Origin: Knoellia subterranea KCTC 19937
GTDB taxonomy: Bacteria; Actinomycetota; Actinomycetes; Actinomycetales; Dermatophilaceae
DNA: 64,000 bases
NCBI RefSeq assembly: GCF_000768685.1
Contig: NZ_AVPK01000004.1
Span: 62,001 to 126,000 of the forward strand
Direction of reading: 5' to 3'
Shown: piece by piece, positions 34,544 to 43,625 of the stretch
Layout of the letters: each line of letters starts with the position of its first letter
Numbering within the stretch: position 1 is the first letter of the stretch
The notes under the pieces: generated by a model
Database searches by the model: none
What the model saw: the letters and a program-made list of their open reading frames with translations, nothing else
What the model was told of the DNA's origin: nothing
Translations under genes and position numbers: made by a program

Positions 34544-35353
34544 ATGACCTCGTCTCCCCAGCCCCTACCCACCGAGGTTCCGGCCGCCCAGGAACTCAGC
34601 GGGCCGGCATACGCCACGCTTGCTGCGGACGCGATCCGCGCGGTGGCGACGACACAGCGCGAGGCGATCGCGGCGGCCGCCGACGTCATCGCGACGTGCA
34701 TCGCGAACAACGGTGTGCTGCACGCGTTTGGGACCGGACACTCCGAGGCGTTCGCGATGGAGATAGCCGGGCGGGCGGGCGGCTACATCCCGACGAACCG
34801 GCTTGCGCTGCGCGATGCGGTCGCGGCGGCACGTACCGCAAGTGGTGACGTGGAGGGCGACCGCGGAGGTGAGCTCGAGCGTGACCCGGCCTTCGCCGAA
34901 CACATCTACGCGCTCGTGCCCGATCCGCAGCCGCAGGACGTCTTCCTCATCGCGTCCAATTCCGGCGGCAACGGGAGCATCGTCGAGTTCGCGCGGCTCG
35001 TGAAGGAGAGGGGGCACCCGCTCATCGCCGTCACGTCACTCGCGCACACGACCCGGATCGAGTCGCGCCACCCCAGCGGCAAGAGGCTGTTCGAGGTCGC
35101 CGACATCGTCCTCGACAACGGTGCGCCGTACGGCGACGCGGTGCTGCCGCTGCCCGGCGGCGGTGCGGCGTGCGGGCTCTCGTCGATCACGGCCGCGCTG
35201 CTCGCGCAGATGATGGTCGCCGAGTCGCTGACGCGACTCCTCGCCGACGGACACGAACCGCCCGTCTATCTCTCCGCGAACATCCCCGAGGGAGACGCGC
35301 ACAATCACGCCCTCGAGGACCGGTATGCCGGCCGGCTGCGGCGGGGCCTGTGA
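34544..35353 (+). CDS. SIS-domain phosphosugar-binding protein
   Basis: 269 residues from ATG 34544. A helical start is followed by the SIS motif LHAFGTGHSEAFAMEIAGRAGG and the second sugar-phosphate loop LIASNSGGNGSIVEFARL. It resembles MurQ/GmhA-like isomerases or etherases that act on amino-sugar phosphates. The stop overlaps the start of the BadF-type kinase by four bases (GTGA). Together they likely process N-acetylhexosamine phosphates released by the glycosidase downstream. Confidence 0.85.
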   Translation: MTSSPQPLPTEVPAAQELSGPAYATLAADAIRAVATTQREAIAAAADVIATCIANNGVLHAFGTGHSEAFAMEIAGRAGGYIPTNRLALRDAVAAARTASGDVEGDRGGELERDPAFAEHIYALVPDPQPQDVFLIASNSGGNGSIVEFARLVKERGHPLIAVTSLAHTTRIESRHPSGKRLFEVADIVLDNGAPYGDAVLPLPGGGAACGLSSITAALLAQMMVAESLTRLLADGHEPPVYLSANIPEGDAHNHALEDRYAGRLRRGL

Positions 35354-36312
35354 GCTCACCTTCGCAGCGTTGTCTCGTCCTCGGCATGGATGTCGGGGGG
35401 ACGAGCAGTCGCGCCCTCATCACCGACCTCACCGGACGCGTCATGGGGCGTGGGCTCGCGGGTGGAGGCAACCCGGTCTCGCGCGGGGTGGGTCCGGCGA
35501 TCGCGGCGATCCGAGCGGCCATCGAGGAGGCGTTCACCGGGCTGAGTGGTGCACCTGTCGAGCGAAATCGCCTGTGTGGCAACGTGATTGGCGCGGCTGG
35601 ATTCGGGGCCGGGACCGCCCATGAAGCACTGGATGCCATGTGGGCCGAACTTGGGCTGCCCGGCTCGCCCGTCGTCGCCGGAGACGTGGAGGTGGCATTC
35701 GCCTCGGGGACTGATGCGCTCGACGGCTCGGTGCTCATCGGCGGAACGGGAGCGGTGGCGGCTGCGATCGTCGGTGGCGAACAGGGCGTCGTCGCCGATG
35801 GATTGGGGTGGCTGCTCGGCGACCACGGTTCGGGGTTTTGGGTCGGACGTGAGGCGGTGCGATCGGCTCTCATGCCGGGTGGGGACGACCCGCTGGCGGA
35901 GGAGGTCGCGGTCAGGCTCACGGGCCGACGCGATGTCGACCGGAACGCGCTCATCGCCGCGGCGTATGCACTCGATCCCGTGCGCCTCTCCGAGCTGGCG
36001 GGTGTCGTGGTCGCGGCGGCGGAGGAGGGTTCGCGGGAGGCGCTGCGGATCCTCGAGTCCGCGGCGGACGAGCTCGTGACCACGCTGACCCGGGTGCGCG
36101 GCGACGGCGACGAGTCGGTGATCGTCCTGGGCGGCGGGTTGCTCGGCACCGATCGACTCGACAGCCACGTGTCCGAGCGGATCAAGGCCCGGTGGCCCTC
36201 GGCGCCGGTGCGGCACACCGGATCCGGGGTCGGGGGAGCCGCCTGGCTGGCGGCCCGGGCTCTCGGGGTGGACCTCAGCGACGGGTTGCACGCCGCGCTG
36301 ACCGAGAACTGA
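35350..36312 (+). CDS. N-acetylglucosamine kinase-like protein (BadF/BadG/BcrA ATPase family)
   Basis: 320 residues from GTG 35350. Phosphate-1 motif LGMDVGGTSSRALI (about 11-24), phosphate-2 VLIGGTGAVAAAI and the adenosine motif VIVLGGGLLG are in order. GDHGSGFW is the conserved catalytic/substrate stretch of NAGK-type kinases. It phosphorylates an amino sugar such as GlcNAc. It is coupled to the SIS gene; a large repeated dyad separates it from the glycosidase. Confidence 0.85.
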   Translation: MSSPSQRCLVLGMDVGGTSSRALITDLTGRVMGRGLAGGGNPVSRGVGPAIAAIRAAIEEAFTGLSGAPVERNRLCGNVIGAAGFGAGTAHEALDAMWAELGLPGSPVVAGDVEVAFASGTDALDGSVLIGGTGAVAAAIVGGEQGVVADGLGWLLGDHGSGFWVGREAVRSALMPGGDDPLAEEVAVRLTGRRDVDRNALIAAAYALDPVRLSELAGVVVAAAEEGSREALRILESAADELVTTLTRVRGDGDESVIVLGGGLLGTDRLDSHVSERIKARWPSAPVRHTGSGVGGAAWLAARALGVDLSDGLHAALTEN

Positions 36313-36328
36313 CCCGGTCTGGCAAGCT

Positions 36329-36396
36329 CGAGACGACCAGTTCTGCATGAGACGACCACTGCGAGCTGGTCGACTCGAGCACAACTGGTCGTCTCG
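36329..36396. promoter_or_regulatory. Four-copy CTGGTCGWCTCG dyad between kinase and glycosidase genes
   Basis: CGAGACGACCAGTT (36329-36342) and AACTGGTCGTCTCG (36383-36396) are a perfect 14-base inverted repeat. Between them lie a second inverse copy GAGACGACCA (36349-36358) and a near copy CTGGTCGACTCG (about 36365-36376). The order is two reverse then two forward. It could be a terminator for the kinase or a cooperative repressor site controlling the GH1-MFS pair. Confidence 0.5.
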
Positions 36397-36447
36397 CCAA
36401 CGCGGAATGCACGCCCCGAGGCGGCCGTGGCGTGGAGGATGGCCGGC

Positions 36448-37743
36448 ATGGCCGATGACGACCTCCTCTTCAGCACCCGCGATCTCCTCATCGGCACGGC
36501 CACGGCGTCGCTGCAGATCGAGGGCGGCGACCGCAACAACAACTGGTATGACTGGGCCAGCCTCCCCGGCACCATCAAGGACGGCTCGACCCCGCTGCGC
36601 GCCACCGATCACTGGAACCGCTGGCGCGAGGACACCGCGCTCATGGCCGAGCTCGGGCTGCAGGTCTATCGGATGTCGGTCGAGTGGTCGCGCATCGAGC
36701 CGCGGCCGGGGGAGTTCGACTCCGCCGTGCTCGACCGCTATCGGGAGGAGATCGACGCGATCCGGGCGGCCGGCATACAACCGCTTGTCACCCTCCACCA
36801 CTTTTCGCACCCGTCGTGGTTCCAGGGACTCGGCGAGTGGACGAGCGACGCGGCGCCCGACCTCTTCCTCCGCTTCGTCGACACTGTCGTGCGCGCCCTG
36901 GGAGACCGCGTCGCCGACTGGGTGACGATCAATGAACCCAACGTGTATGCCGTCCAGGGGCACCTTTTCGGCGAAGCGCCACCGGCCCGGCGATCGTGGA
37001 CCGGGGTGCGAAAAGTGCTGCGGCACATGGCGATTGCTCATTGCCGTGCCTATCGGCGCATCCACGAACTCGTGCCCGACGCCCGGGTGGGGTTCGCCCA
37101 CCACGCGCGCGTCTTCGAGCCGCGCAACCCACGGAACCCGTTCCACCGGGCCATGACGGCCTTCGACCGAACGCTCTTCCAGGACGTCATCGCCGACGCG
37201 ATGCTCGGCGGTCGCTTCGCCCGGGTCCTCGGATCCGCGCCCGACGACATCGCGCCCGGCCGCTATTACGACTACCTCGGGATCAACTACTACTCACGCA
37301 CCGCAGTCACCGGCATCTCGGACGGCACGTTCCCCGGAGCTCCGGTCAACGACCTCGGCTGGGAGATCCACCCCGCCGGGCTCATCGACGTCGCGCGCGA
37401 CCTGCACCGGCGCTATCCCGCACCGATCTGGGTGACGGAGAACGGCACGGCCGACGCGGCTGATGCCTTCAGGGCACGGTTCGTGCACGACCACCTCGCG
37501 GCGATCGCGGGCAGCGACCTACCGTTCGAGCGCTACTACCACTGGTGCTTCGTCGACAACTGGGAGTGGGCCGAGGGGGAGAGTCAGCGGTTCGGGATCG
37601 TCGCGCTCGACTACGAGACGCAGGAGAGGACCGTGCGCGACAGTGGGCGGTTCCTCGCGCAGGTCATCGCCGACGGCGGCGTGACCCGGGCGAACCACGA
37701 CCGATTCGTTGCGCCGCAGGCCTATTCGACGGAACCGCGATGA
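36448..37743 (+). CDS. Glycoside hydrolase family 1 beta-glycosidase
   Basis: 431 residues from ATG 36448, with GGAGG nine bases upstream. GH1 hallmarks: acid/base Glu in TINEPN (E163) and nucleophile Glu in WVTENG (E331), with NYYSRTA and WCFVDNWEWAEG in the active-site pocket. No signal peptide, so it acts on imported disaccharides; beta-glucosides or chitobiose-like sugars fit the SIS/kinase context. The stop overlaps the MFS start (ATGA). Confidence 0.92.
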   Translation: MADDDLLFSTRDLLIGTATASLQIEGGDRNNNWYDWASLPGTIKDGSTPLRATDHWNRWREDTALMAELGLQVYRMSVEWSRIEPRPGEFDSAVLDRYREEIDAIRAAGIQPLVTLHHFSHPSWFQGLGEWTSDAAPDLFLRFVDTVVRALGDRVADWVTINEPNVYAVQGHLFGEAPPARRSWTGVRKVLRHMAIAHCRAYRRIHELVPDARVGFAHHARVFEPRNPRNPFHRAMTAFDRTLFQDVIADAMLGGRFARVLGSAPDDIAPGRYYDYLGINYYSRTAVTGISDGTFPGAPVNDLGWEIHPAGLIDVARDLHRRYPAPIWVTENGTADAADAFRARFVHDHLAAIAGSDLPFERYYHWCFVDNWEWAEGESQRFGIVALDYETQERTVRDSGRFLAQVIADGGVTRANHDRFVAPQAYSTEPR

Positions 37744-38975
37744 CCGCCACGACGCACGAGACCGAGGCTCGGCCACACGTCTCCGCCGGCTGGATGACGC
37801 GCTTCGGTCTGCTCTACCTCGGGCAGAACGTCGCGTGGGCCGGGCCGTCGGCACTCCTCGTCGCCAACCAGGTCGCCGGGTGGTACCCCGAGTCCAAGGA
37901 GACCCGGCTCGCCGTCGTCATGGCCCTCGGAGGTGTGATCAGCATGGTCGCCACACCCCTGGCCGGTGCCGTCTCGGACCGGACCAGGTCGCGCTTCGGC
38001 AGGCGGGCGCCGTGGATCCTCCTCGGCGCACTGGGCGCTGCGGTCTCGCTCGTCGTGCTCGGCTTCGCACCGGATTACGCCGTCCTCGTCGCCGGGTGGC
38101 TCGCGTTCCAGGCGACGATCGCGTTCACCATCAATGCGGCCCAGGCCGTGCCGCCGGACACGGTTCCGCGTCTCCAGTACGGCGTTGTCTCGGGCGTCAT
38201 GGGGCTGACCTACACGCTGGCGATCGTCGTCGGGACGGCGATCGCGACAGCGTTCGGCGGGCGGACGGCATACCTCGTCTGTGCTCTTGTGCTTCTCGTC
38301 CTCGTGGCGCAGTTCCTCGTGGCGTTCCGGGACCCGCCGGTGACCGAGCGTCGGGTAAGAGACAGTGCGACTGCGGGCTCCGGGCGGGCCGCGCTCGTGC
38401 CGTCCCCACGCGAACACCCGGACTTCGCGTGGGTCTTCGTCACCCGGCTGCTCGTCACGCTCGGCAACACCATCGCGCTGTTCTACCTCCTCTACTTCCT
38501 GCGAGACCGGGTCAAGGTGGCCGACCCCGACGCCGGCGTCCTCACCCTCACGGTCGTCTACGCCGTCGCCGTCGTCATCACTGCTGTCGTCGGTGGACGC
38601 TGGTCGGACCGGGTCGACCGACGTCGCATCTTCGTCGCGGGTTCCAGCCTCGGTGTCGCTGTGGCCGCGGGCATCATGGCGTTCACGCTGTCGTGGTCGG
38701 TCGTCGTCGTGGCGGCTCTCGTGCTCGGCGCCAGCTGGGGTGTCTACATGGCCGTGGACCAGGCACTCATCAACGAGGTCCTGCCGTCCGCGTCCGACCG
38801 GGGGCGCGACATCGGCCTGATGAACCTCGCCGTCGTCGGACCCAACGCGCTGGCACCCGTCATCGCAGCCCTCGCGCTGAACAGCCTCGGCGGCTACACC
38901 GGCCTCTATCTGCTGTCGGGCGGTCTCAGCCTTCTTGGTGCCGTCCTCGTGTTCCGGGTCCGCTCCGTGCGCTGA
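37740..38975 (+). CDS. MFS sugar transporter
   Basis: 411 residues with twelve hydrophobic segments. After TM2 the motif GAVSDRTRSRFGRRAPWILLG resembles the GPH/sucrose-transporter-like branch of the MFS. It is translationally coupled to the GH1 gene, so it probably imports the glycoside that the enzyme cleaves. A longer reading from 37545 is antisense or out of frame to the glycosidase and not used. The octamer motif is embedded at FGGRTAYL. Confidence 0.88.
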   Translation: MTATTHETEARPHVSAGWMTRFGLLYLGQNVAWAGPSALLVANQVAGWYPESKETRLAVVMALGGVISMVATPLAGAVSDRTRSRFGRRAPWILLGALGAAVSLVVLGFAPDYAVLVAGWLAFQATIAFTINAAQAVPPDTVPRLQYGVVSGVMGLTYTLAIVVGTAIATAFGGRTAYLVCALVLLVLVAQFLVAFRDPPVTERRVRDSATAGSGRAALVPSPREHPDFAWVFVTRLLVTLGNTIALFYLLYFLRDRVKVADPDAGVLTLTVVYAVAVVITAVVGGRWSDRVDRRRIFVAGSSLGVAVAAGIMAFTLSWSVVVVAALVLGASWGVYMAVDQALINEVLPSASDRGRDIGLMNLAVVGPNALAPVIAALALNSLGGYTGLYLLSGGLSLLGAVLVFRVRSVR

Positions 38976-39007
38976 CCGACTGGCCTCGAGTGGGGCGGAC
39001 CCGACAC

Positions 39008-39104
39008 GATCTGCGCCGGTCGCGCGACCGGCGCAGATCCTCGTGACCGGCGTCGGCACGCGAGCGCCGGTCACCAACCTGAGCGCCGGTCGCGCGACCG
39101 GCGC
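39008..39104. repeat. Array of GC-rich perfect palindromes between convergent genes
   Basis: 39008-39039 is a perfect 32-base palindrome centred on GGTCGCGCGACC. Its 22-base core GCGCCGGTCGC/GCGACCGGCGC is repeated at 39083-39104. Between them GTGACCGGCG (39043-39052) and CGCCGGTCAC (39065-39074) form a third dyad. It may terminate both neighbours. The exact duplication of the core is more than termination requires. Confidence 0.65.
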
Positions 39105-39138
39105 ACGAATTTCCCAGCGGCGTGGCGCGACGGGCGCG

Positions 39139-39723
39139 TCAGGCGCCGCTGGGTTCGATGCGGCGGATGTCGGTCCAGCCGGTCCAGCCGCGCTCCTCCA
39201 GCAGGGCGAAGAGTCGCCGCGCGCACGGCACCGTGTCGACGAACATCGCGTCGAGCAGCTCGATGAGGTCCTGACTCACAGGTGGGAACGCGCTGACATC
39301 CACGTCGGACTGCACGACCGTGTTGGCCGCACCCTCGATGAAGGCCGCAACGCGGTCGGCGATGCTCGGCAGGCGCGGGTCATCCGGGGCGACGTCGACG
39401 AGGTCGCCGACGTCGAGGTAGAGCTGCCGGAGCCCGGTGTCCTCGAGCTGCATGTGCTTGAGCGCCATGAGGGTCGGGACCTCCTCCGGCATCCGCGCCG
39501 CGATGATGATCCAGCTGTCCCGCTCGATCTCGATGAGGCGCTCACTGAAGCCGAACTCACGCATCCGCTCGAGGTAGCTCACGGCCTCGCGCGGCAGCGC
39601 CAGGCTCTCGCCCGCAGCCAGTCGCGCAATCAGGGTGCGGTGCTGCTGACGCTCGCGGATCTCGGTCCGGAGGCGACGGTCGACCTCGTCGATCGCCGCC
39701 GCGAACTCGTCATCGCCCCGCTC
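39139..39723 (-). pseudogene. MerR-family regulator, C-terminal part only
   Basis: The readable part begins near DDEFAAAIDEVDRRLRTEI and continues with LAAGESLALPREAVSYLERM, the effector-domain pattern that follows the coiled coil in many actinobacterial MerR proteins. ERDSWIIIAARMPEE comes next. The N-terminal helix-turn-helix is missing: beyond about 39723 the frame runs antisense through a reductase fragment. Without DNA-binding domain or start it should be inactive. It faces the truncated reductase head to head. Confidence 0.6.
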
Positions 39724-39741
39724 GGTGAGGACTCCGAGGTG

Positions 39742-40104
39742 TTCGACCCGTGGGTCACGGCCATGGTGCACCTGCCGACGACCGTCGTGTCGTCGACGCT
39801 GACCGAGGCGCTGGACTGGCCGGACGCCACCCTGGTCGACGGGGACGCGGTTGACGTTGTCGCGCGGCTCAAGGAGGAGTCGGACGTGCCTCTGCGCTCG
39901 CACGGGAGCATCGCGATGAACCGGTCACTGATGGCGGCCGGCCTGGTCGACCACATCCAGGTGACGGTCTTCCCGGTCATCACCGGGCAGACAGGTGCGA
40001 CGCCGATTCACGAAGGCTCGGCCGACTTCGACCTCGAGCTCGTCGAGGCGCGCACCCTGGACCACGGCATCCAGCAGTTGACCTACCGGCCCACGCTTCA
40101 CTGA
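39742..40104 (+). pseudogene. RibD/dihydrofolate-reductase-like protein, C-terminal part only
   Basis: The frame reads FDPWVTAMVHLPTTVVSSTL, then ALDWPDATLVDGD and a terminal part LVDHIQVTVFPVITGQTG to a stop at 40104, typical of YyaP/RibD-C reductases. The first 60-70 residues, including the NADPH-binding start, are absent and there is no start codon. It is joined head to head with the MerR remnant, so a single deletion removed both 5' ends and their shared promoter. Confidence 0.6.
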
Positions 40105-40126
40105 GTCCGCAAGCACCTGGCGACGC

Positions 40127-40927
40127 TCACGATATGAGGTCGCCTCCCTCGGCGCCTTCCCATGCGGCCAACTCGTCCTCGGGAAGGGGCTCGAAGAGCG
40201 CGTCGCCGGGCACGTGGGTCAGGGCCAGCCAGGCCGATCGGATGTGGGCCTCGACGAGGCGTTCGGCCTCGTCGGCGTCACGGCGCTCGATCGCGGCAAA
40301 GATCGCCTCGTGGTCCGACCGCAGGTCGCCGACGACCTCGTCCCAGTCGCGCAGGTGCCGGAACCGGTCGAGGATCGGCAACCGCATCGACTCACGGATC
40401 GCAGCGGTGAGGTCGCTGGCGAGCCGGTTGCCGGCGGCCGTCGCGAGGGCCACGTGGAACTCGGTGTCCGCGTCGTTGAACGCCTGACGGTCGATCGAGG
40501 GGTCGCGCATCACCTCGAGTGCTCGACGTGCGTCGGCCAGATCATCGTCCGACGCGTTGACCGTGGCGAGGCGTGCACTCAGCCGCTCCAGGGCGATGCG
40601 CACCTCGATGACATCAGGGAGGGGGAAGTTGGCCAGCGCGACGTGCAGCCGCAGCAGCCGGCTCAGCGCTCGCGACGGCACTGACGTGAGGACCGTGCCC
40701 CCACCCGGGCCGGCTCCGACGAACGAGTTCACGACCCCCTGTGCCTGGAGGGTCCGGACGGCCTCGCGCACGGCCGCCCGACTCACGTCGAGGGACGCCG
40801 CGAGTTCGCGCTCGGCGGGGAGATGGTCACCGACTCCGAGCCGCCCCTCGAGGATCTGCGCGTCCACCCACGCGAGGACGAGCTCGAAGGCCTGGGGCTG
40901 TCCGGAACGGGGCATGGCGTGAAGCAT
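40127..40927 (-). CDS. GntR/FadR-family regulator of lactate use (LldR-like)
   Basis: About 266 residues. ATG 40927 is adjacent to GGAGG; ATG 40915 (MPRSGQP) is the alternative. The winged helix (GDHLPAERELAASLDVSRAAVREAVRTLQAQG) is followed by an FCD ligand domain with metal-binding residues (DADTEFHVALATAAGN and DHEAIFAAIE). It is divergent from lldP-lutABC, and the shared promoter carries two TGGTCNGACC sites, so it most likely represses that operon until lactate binds. Confidence 0.9.
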   Translation of the reverse strand: MLHAMPRSGQPQAFELVLAWVDAQILEGRLGVGDHLPAERELAASLDVSRAAVREAVRTLQAQGVVNSFVGAGPGGGTVLTSVPSRALSRLLRLHVALANFPLPDVIEVRIALERLSARLATVNASDDDLADARRALEVMRDPSIDRQAFNDADTEFHVALATAAGNRLASDLTAAIRESMRLPILDRFRHLRDWDEVVGDLRSDHEAIFAAIERRDADEAERLVEAHIRSAWLALTHVPGDALFEPLPEDELAAWEGAEGGDLIS

Positions 40928-40954
40928 GCCACCTCCGCACGCCCAGGAAACCAA

Positions 40955-41026
40955 AATGGTCAGACCTCTTGACGCGGCTCCGGTGCGACCCCTACCTTGG
41001 ATCAACCCGCTAATGGTCGGACCATT
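40955..41026 (+). promoter_or_regulatory. lldP-lutABC promoter with two LldR operators
   Basis: The -35 TTGACG (40969-40974) and -10 TACCTT (40993-40998) have 18-base spacing. A perfect palindrome AATGGTCGGACCATT (41012-41026) lies downstream of the start region and a half-conserved copy ATGGTCAGACC (40956-40966) abuts the -35. Paired sites 57 bases apart suggest cooperative repression, possibly with looping. Confidence 0.7.
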
Positions 41027-41076
41027 CAGCGAACTGGCAGACCCACCGTCGTGTCCCGCCCAACCCGGAGGTCAGG

Positions 41077-42855
41077 ATGACCGCACTCACCGCGCTCACC
41101 GGCTCGTACCAGCCCGAGATCGCACCCGTCCTCGACAGCCTCGCGCTGTCGGCCCTCGTCGCGGCCCTGCCGCTCCTCACCGTCTTCGTGACGCTCGGCT
41201 GGCTCCGCTGGAAGGCCCACTGGGCCGGACTCGCGGCCGTCGCCGTCGCGCTGCTGGTCGCCGTCGTCGCCTTCGGTATGCCGGTCGGTCTCGCCGCGTT
41301 GTCCGCCACCCAGGGCGCGGCCTTCGGACTCTTCCCGATCATGTGGATCGTCTTCACGGCGATCGTGCTCTACCAGGTGACGGTCCGATCCGGTCACTTC
41401 GAGGACCTGCGCGCGACCTTCCACCTCATCTCGGACGACCCCCGCGTCCAGGCGGTCATCATCGCGTTCTGCTTCGGCGGACTGCTCGAGGCGCTCGCCG
41501 GCTTCGGCGCCCCCGTCGCCATCACCGGTGTCATGCTCATGGCCGTCGGCTTCTCCCCGTTGCGCGCCGCCACGGTCGTCCTCCTCGCCAACACCGCACC
41601 GGTCGCGTTCGGCGCCATCGGCATCCCGATCATCACGGCCGGCAACCTCACGAAGATCCCCTATACCGAGATCGGCGCCTACGTCGGACACCAGACGCCG
41701 ATCATCGCGCTCTTCGTCCCACTCCTCCTCGTCCTCATGGCCGACGGTCGCCGTGGCATCCGCCAGACCTGGCCCATCGCCGTCGTCGTCGGCGCGACTT
41801 TCGCTGTCGCGCAATGGATTTCGGCCACGTGGATCTCGGTGGAGCTCACCGACATCATCGCGTCCCTCGCGGGGCTCGCCGCGGCCGTCCTCTTCCTCCG
41901 CGTCTGGCAGCCCACGGGTCGCGAGGAGGCCCTCGAGGCCATGGGCGTCGAGCGCGAGCGCGACCTGGCGACGGTCGCGGCAGGCGAGCGGACGGCATAC
42001 GCCGCCGGTGGTTCCGGTGACGACGCGGCGCCGCCGCGTGCCCTCGACAAGGCGGGCCACGACCACAGCGTCTCCGTCGCCGAGCTCGACGCCCGTGCCC
42101 GTGAACTCACGCCGCGACGGATCAGCATGGCGCTCTTTCCCTACATCCTCGTCATCGCGATCTTCTCCGTCGCCAAGCTCGTGCCCGCGGTCAAGGACTG
42201 GCTGGCGAGCACCGACGTCAAGATCCCGTGGCCCGGCACGTCCGGCGAGATCCTCACCCACGCGGGCGAGCCGGCGACGGCCACGACCTACAACCTCCAG
42301 TGGCTCAGCTCGCCCGGCACGCTGCTCCTCCTCAGCGCCCTCATCGTCGCCCTCGTCTACGGCGTCGGTGTCAGTGGGCTGGGTGCAGAGATGGCGGCGA
42401 CGGCGCACAAGATGCGCTTCGCGTTCCTCACCGTCGCATCGGTGCTCGCCCTGGCCTACGTCATGAACCTGTCCGGCCAGACCATCACCATCGGCACGTG
42501 GATCGCGGGTGCTGGCGCAGCATTCGCCTTCCTGTCACCGCTTCTCGGCTGGCTCGGGACGGCCGTGACCGGCTCCGACACGAGCGCCAACGCCCTCTTC
42601 GCGACGCTGCAGCAGACTGCGGCGACGAACGCCGGCATCGATCCGACCCTGCTCGTCGCCGCAAACACCTCCGGCGGCGTCGTCGGCAAGATGATCAGCC
42701 CGCAGAACCTCACGATCGCCGCCACCGCGGTCGGTCTCGTCGGTCGCGAGTCCGACATCCTTCGCAAGGTGCTCCCGTGGAGCATCGGACTCGTCGTGGC
42801 GGTCTGCCTGCTTGTCGGGCTTCAGTCGACGATTCTTGCTTGGATGTTGCCATGA
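41077..42855 (+). CDS. lldP: L-lactate permease (LctP family)
   Basis: 592 residues from ATG 41077 with GGAGG upstream. About twelve to fourteen hydrophobic segments and the family stretches LLEALAGFGAPVAITGVML and NTAPVAFGAIGIPIITAG identify LctP/LldP lactate-proton symporters. The central cytoplasmic loop (about 285-345) is longer and hydrophilic and contains the octamer motif. It is the first gene of the lactate operon, overlapping lutA by four bases. Confidence 0.94.
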   Translation: MTALTALTGSYQPEIAPVLDSLALSALVAALPLLTVFVTLGWLRWKAHWAGLAAVAVALLVAVVAFGMPVGLAALSATQGAAFGLFPIMWIVFTAIVLYQVTVRSGHFEDLRATFHLISDDPRVQAVIIAFCFGGLLEALAGFGAPVAITGVMLMAVGFSPLRAATVVLLANTAPVAFGAIGIPIITAGNLTKIPYTEIGAYVGHQTPIIALFVPLLLVLMADGRRGIRQTWPIAVVVGATFAVAQWISATWISVELTDIIASLAGLAAAVLFLRVWQPTGREEALEAMGVERERDLATVAAGERTAYAAGGSGDDAAPPRALDKAGHDHSVSVAELDARARELTPRRISMALFPYILVIAIFSVAKLVPAVKDWLASTDVKIPWPGTSGEILTHAGEPATATTYNLQWLSSPGTLLLLSALIVALVYGVGVSGLGAEMAATAHKMRFAFLTVASVLALAYVMNLSGQTITIGTWIAGAGAAFAFLSPLLGWLGTAVTGSDTSANALFATLQQTAATNAGIDPTLLVAANTSGGVVGKMISPQNLTIAATAVGLVGRESDILRKVLPWSIGLVVAVCLLVGLQSTILAWMLP

Positions 42856-43625
42856 CGGCCTTCACGGCACCGATCGCAGATCTCAAAGTCGCCCTGTTCG
42901 CGACCTGCTTCAACGACACCATGTGGCCGGAGACGCCCAAGGCGGTCGTGCGACTGCTGGAGCGACTCGGGTGCCGGGTCGAGTTCCCGAGTGCGCAGAC
43001 CTGTTGCGGCCAGATGATGACGAACACGGGGTATGCCGGTGAGGCCGTTCCGCTCGTCCGTCACTTCGTCGACGTGTTCGAGGACTACGACGCCGTGGTG
43101 GCGCCATCGGGTTCGTGCGTCGGGTCGGTGCGAGACCAGCACCCGATGATCGCCCACCTCGCCGGGGACCCCGGGCTCGCGTCCGAGGTCGAGGGCGTGC
43201 GGCCCAAGGTCTACGAGCTGTCGGAGTTCCTCGTCGACGTGCTCGGCGTGACCGATGTCGGGGCGTACTTCCCGCACCGGGTGACCTATCACCCGACGTG
43301 CCACTCGTTGCGCATGCTGCGGGTCGGTGACCGTCCGCTGCAACTGCTGCGTGCTGTCGAGGGCATTGACCTCGTGGAGCTCCCCGGCGCAGAGGAGTGC
43401 TGCGGCTTCGGTGGCACCTTCGCGATGAAGAACGCCGACGTGTCGGTCGCGATGGGCACCGACAAGGCCGCCCACGTCGTCGAGACCGACGCCGAGGTCC
43501 TCGTTGCCGGCGACAACTCCTGCCTGGCACACATCGGAGGGATCCTCGGAAGGCAACGCACCGGCATACGCACGATGCATCTGGCCGAGATCCTCGCGTC
43601 GACGAAGGAGCACCCGACATGGTGA
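42852..43625 (+). CDS. lutA: Lactate utilisation protein A (Fe-S oxidoreductase subunit)
   Basis: 257 residues. Two CCG domains (QTCCGQMM and EECCGFGGTFAMKN) with upstream cysteines (ATCFND, PTCHSL) are the LutA/LldE pattern. With LutB and LutC it oxidises L-lactate to pyruvate. It overlaps both neighbours in the operon, ATGA with lldP and seven bases with lutB. Confidence 0.94.
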   Translation: MTAFTAPIADLKVALFATCFNDTMWPETPKAVVRLLERLGCRVEFPSAQTCCGQMMTNTGYAGEAVPLVRHFVDVFEDYDAVVAPSGSCVGSVRDQHPMIAHLAGDPGLASEVEGVRPKVYELSEFLVDVLGVTDVGAYFPHRVTYHPTCHSLRMLRVGDRPLQLLRAVEGIDLVELPGAEECCGFGGTFAMKNADVSVAMGTDKAAHVVETDAEVLVAGDNSCLAHIGGILGRQRTGIRTMHLAEILASTKEHPTW

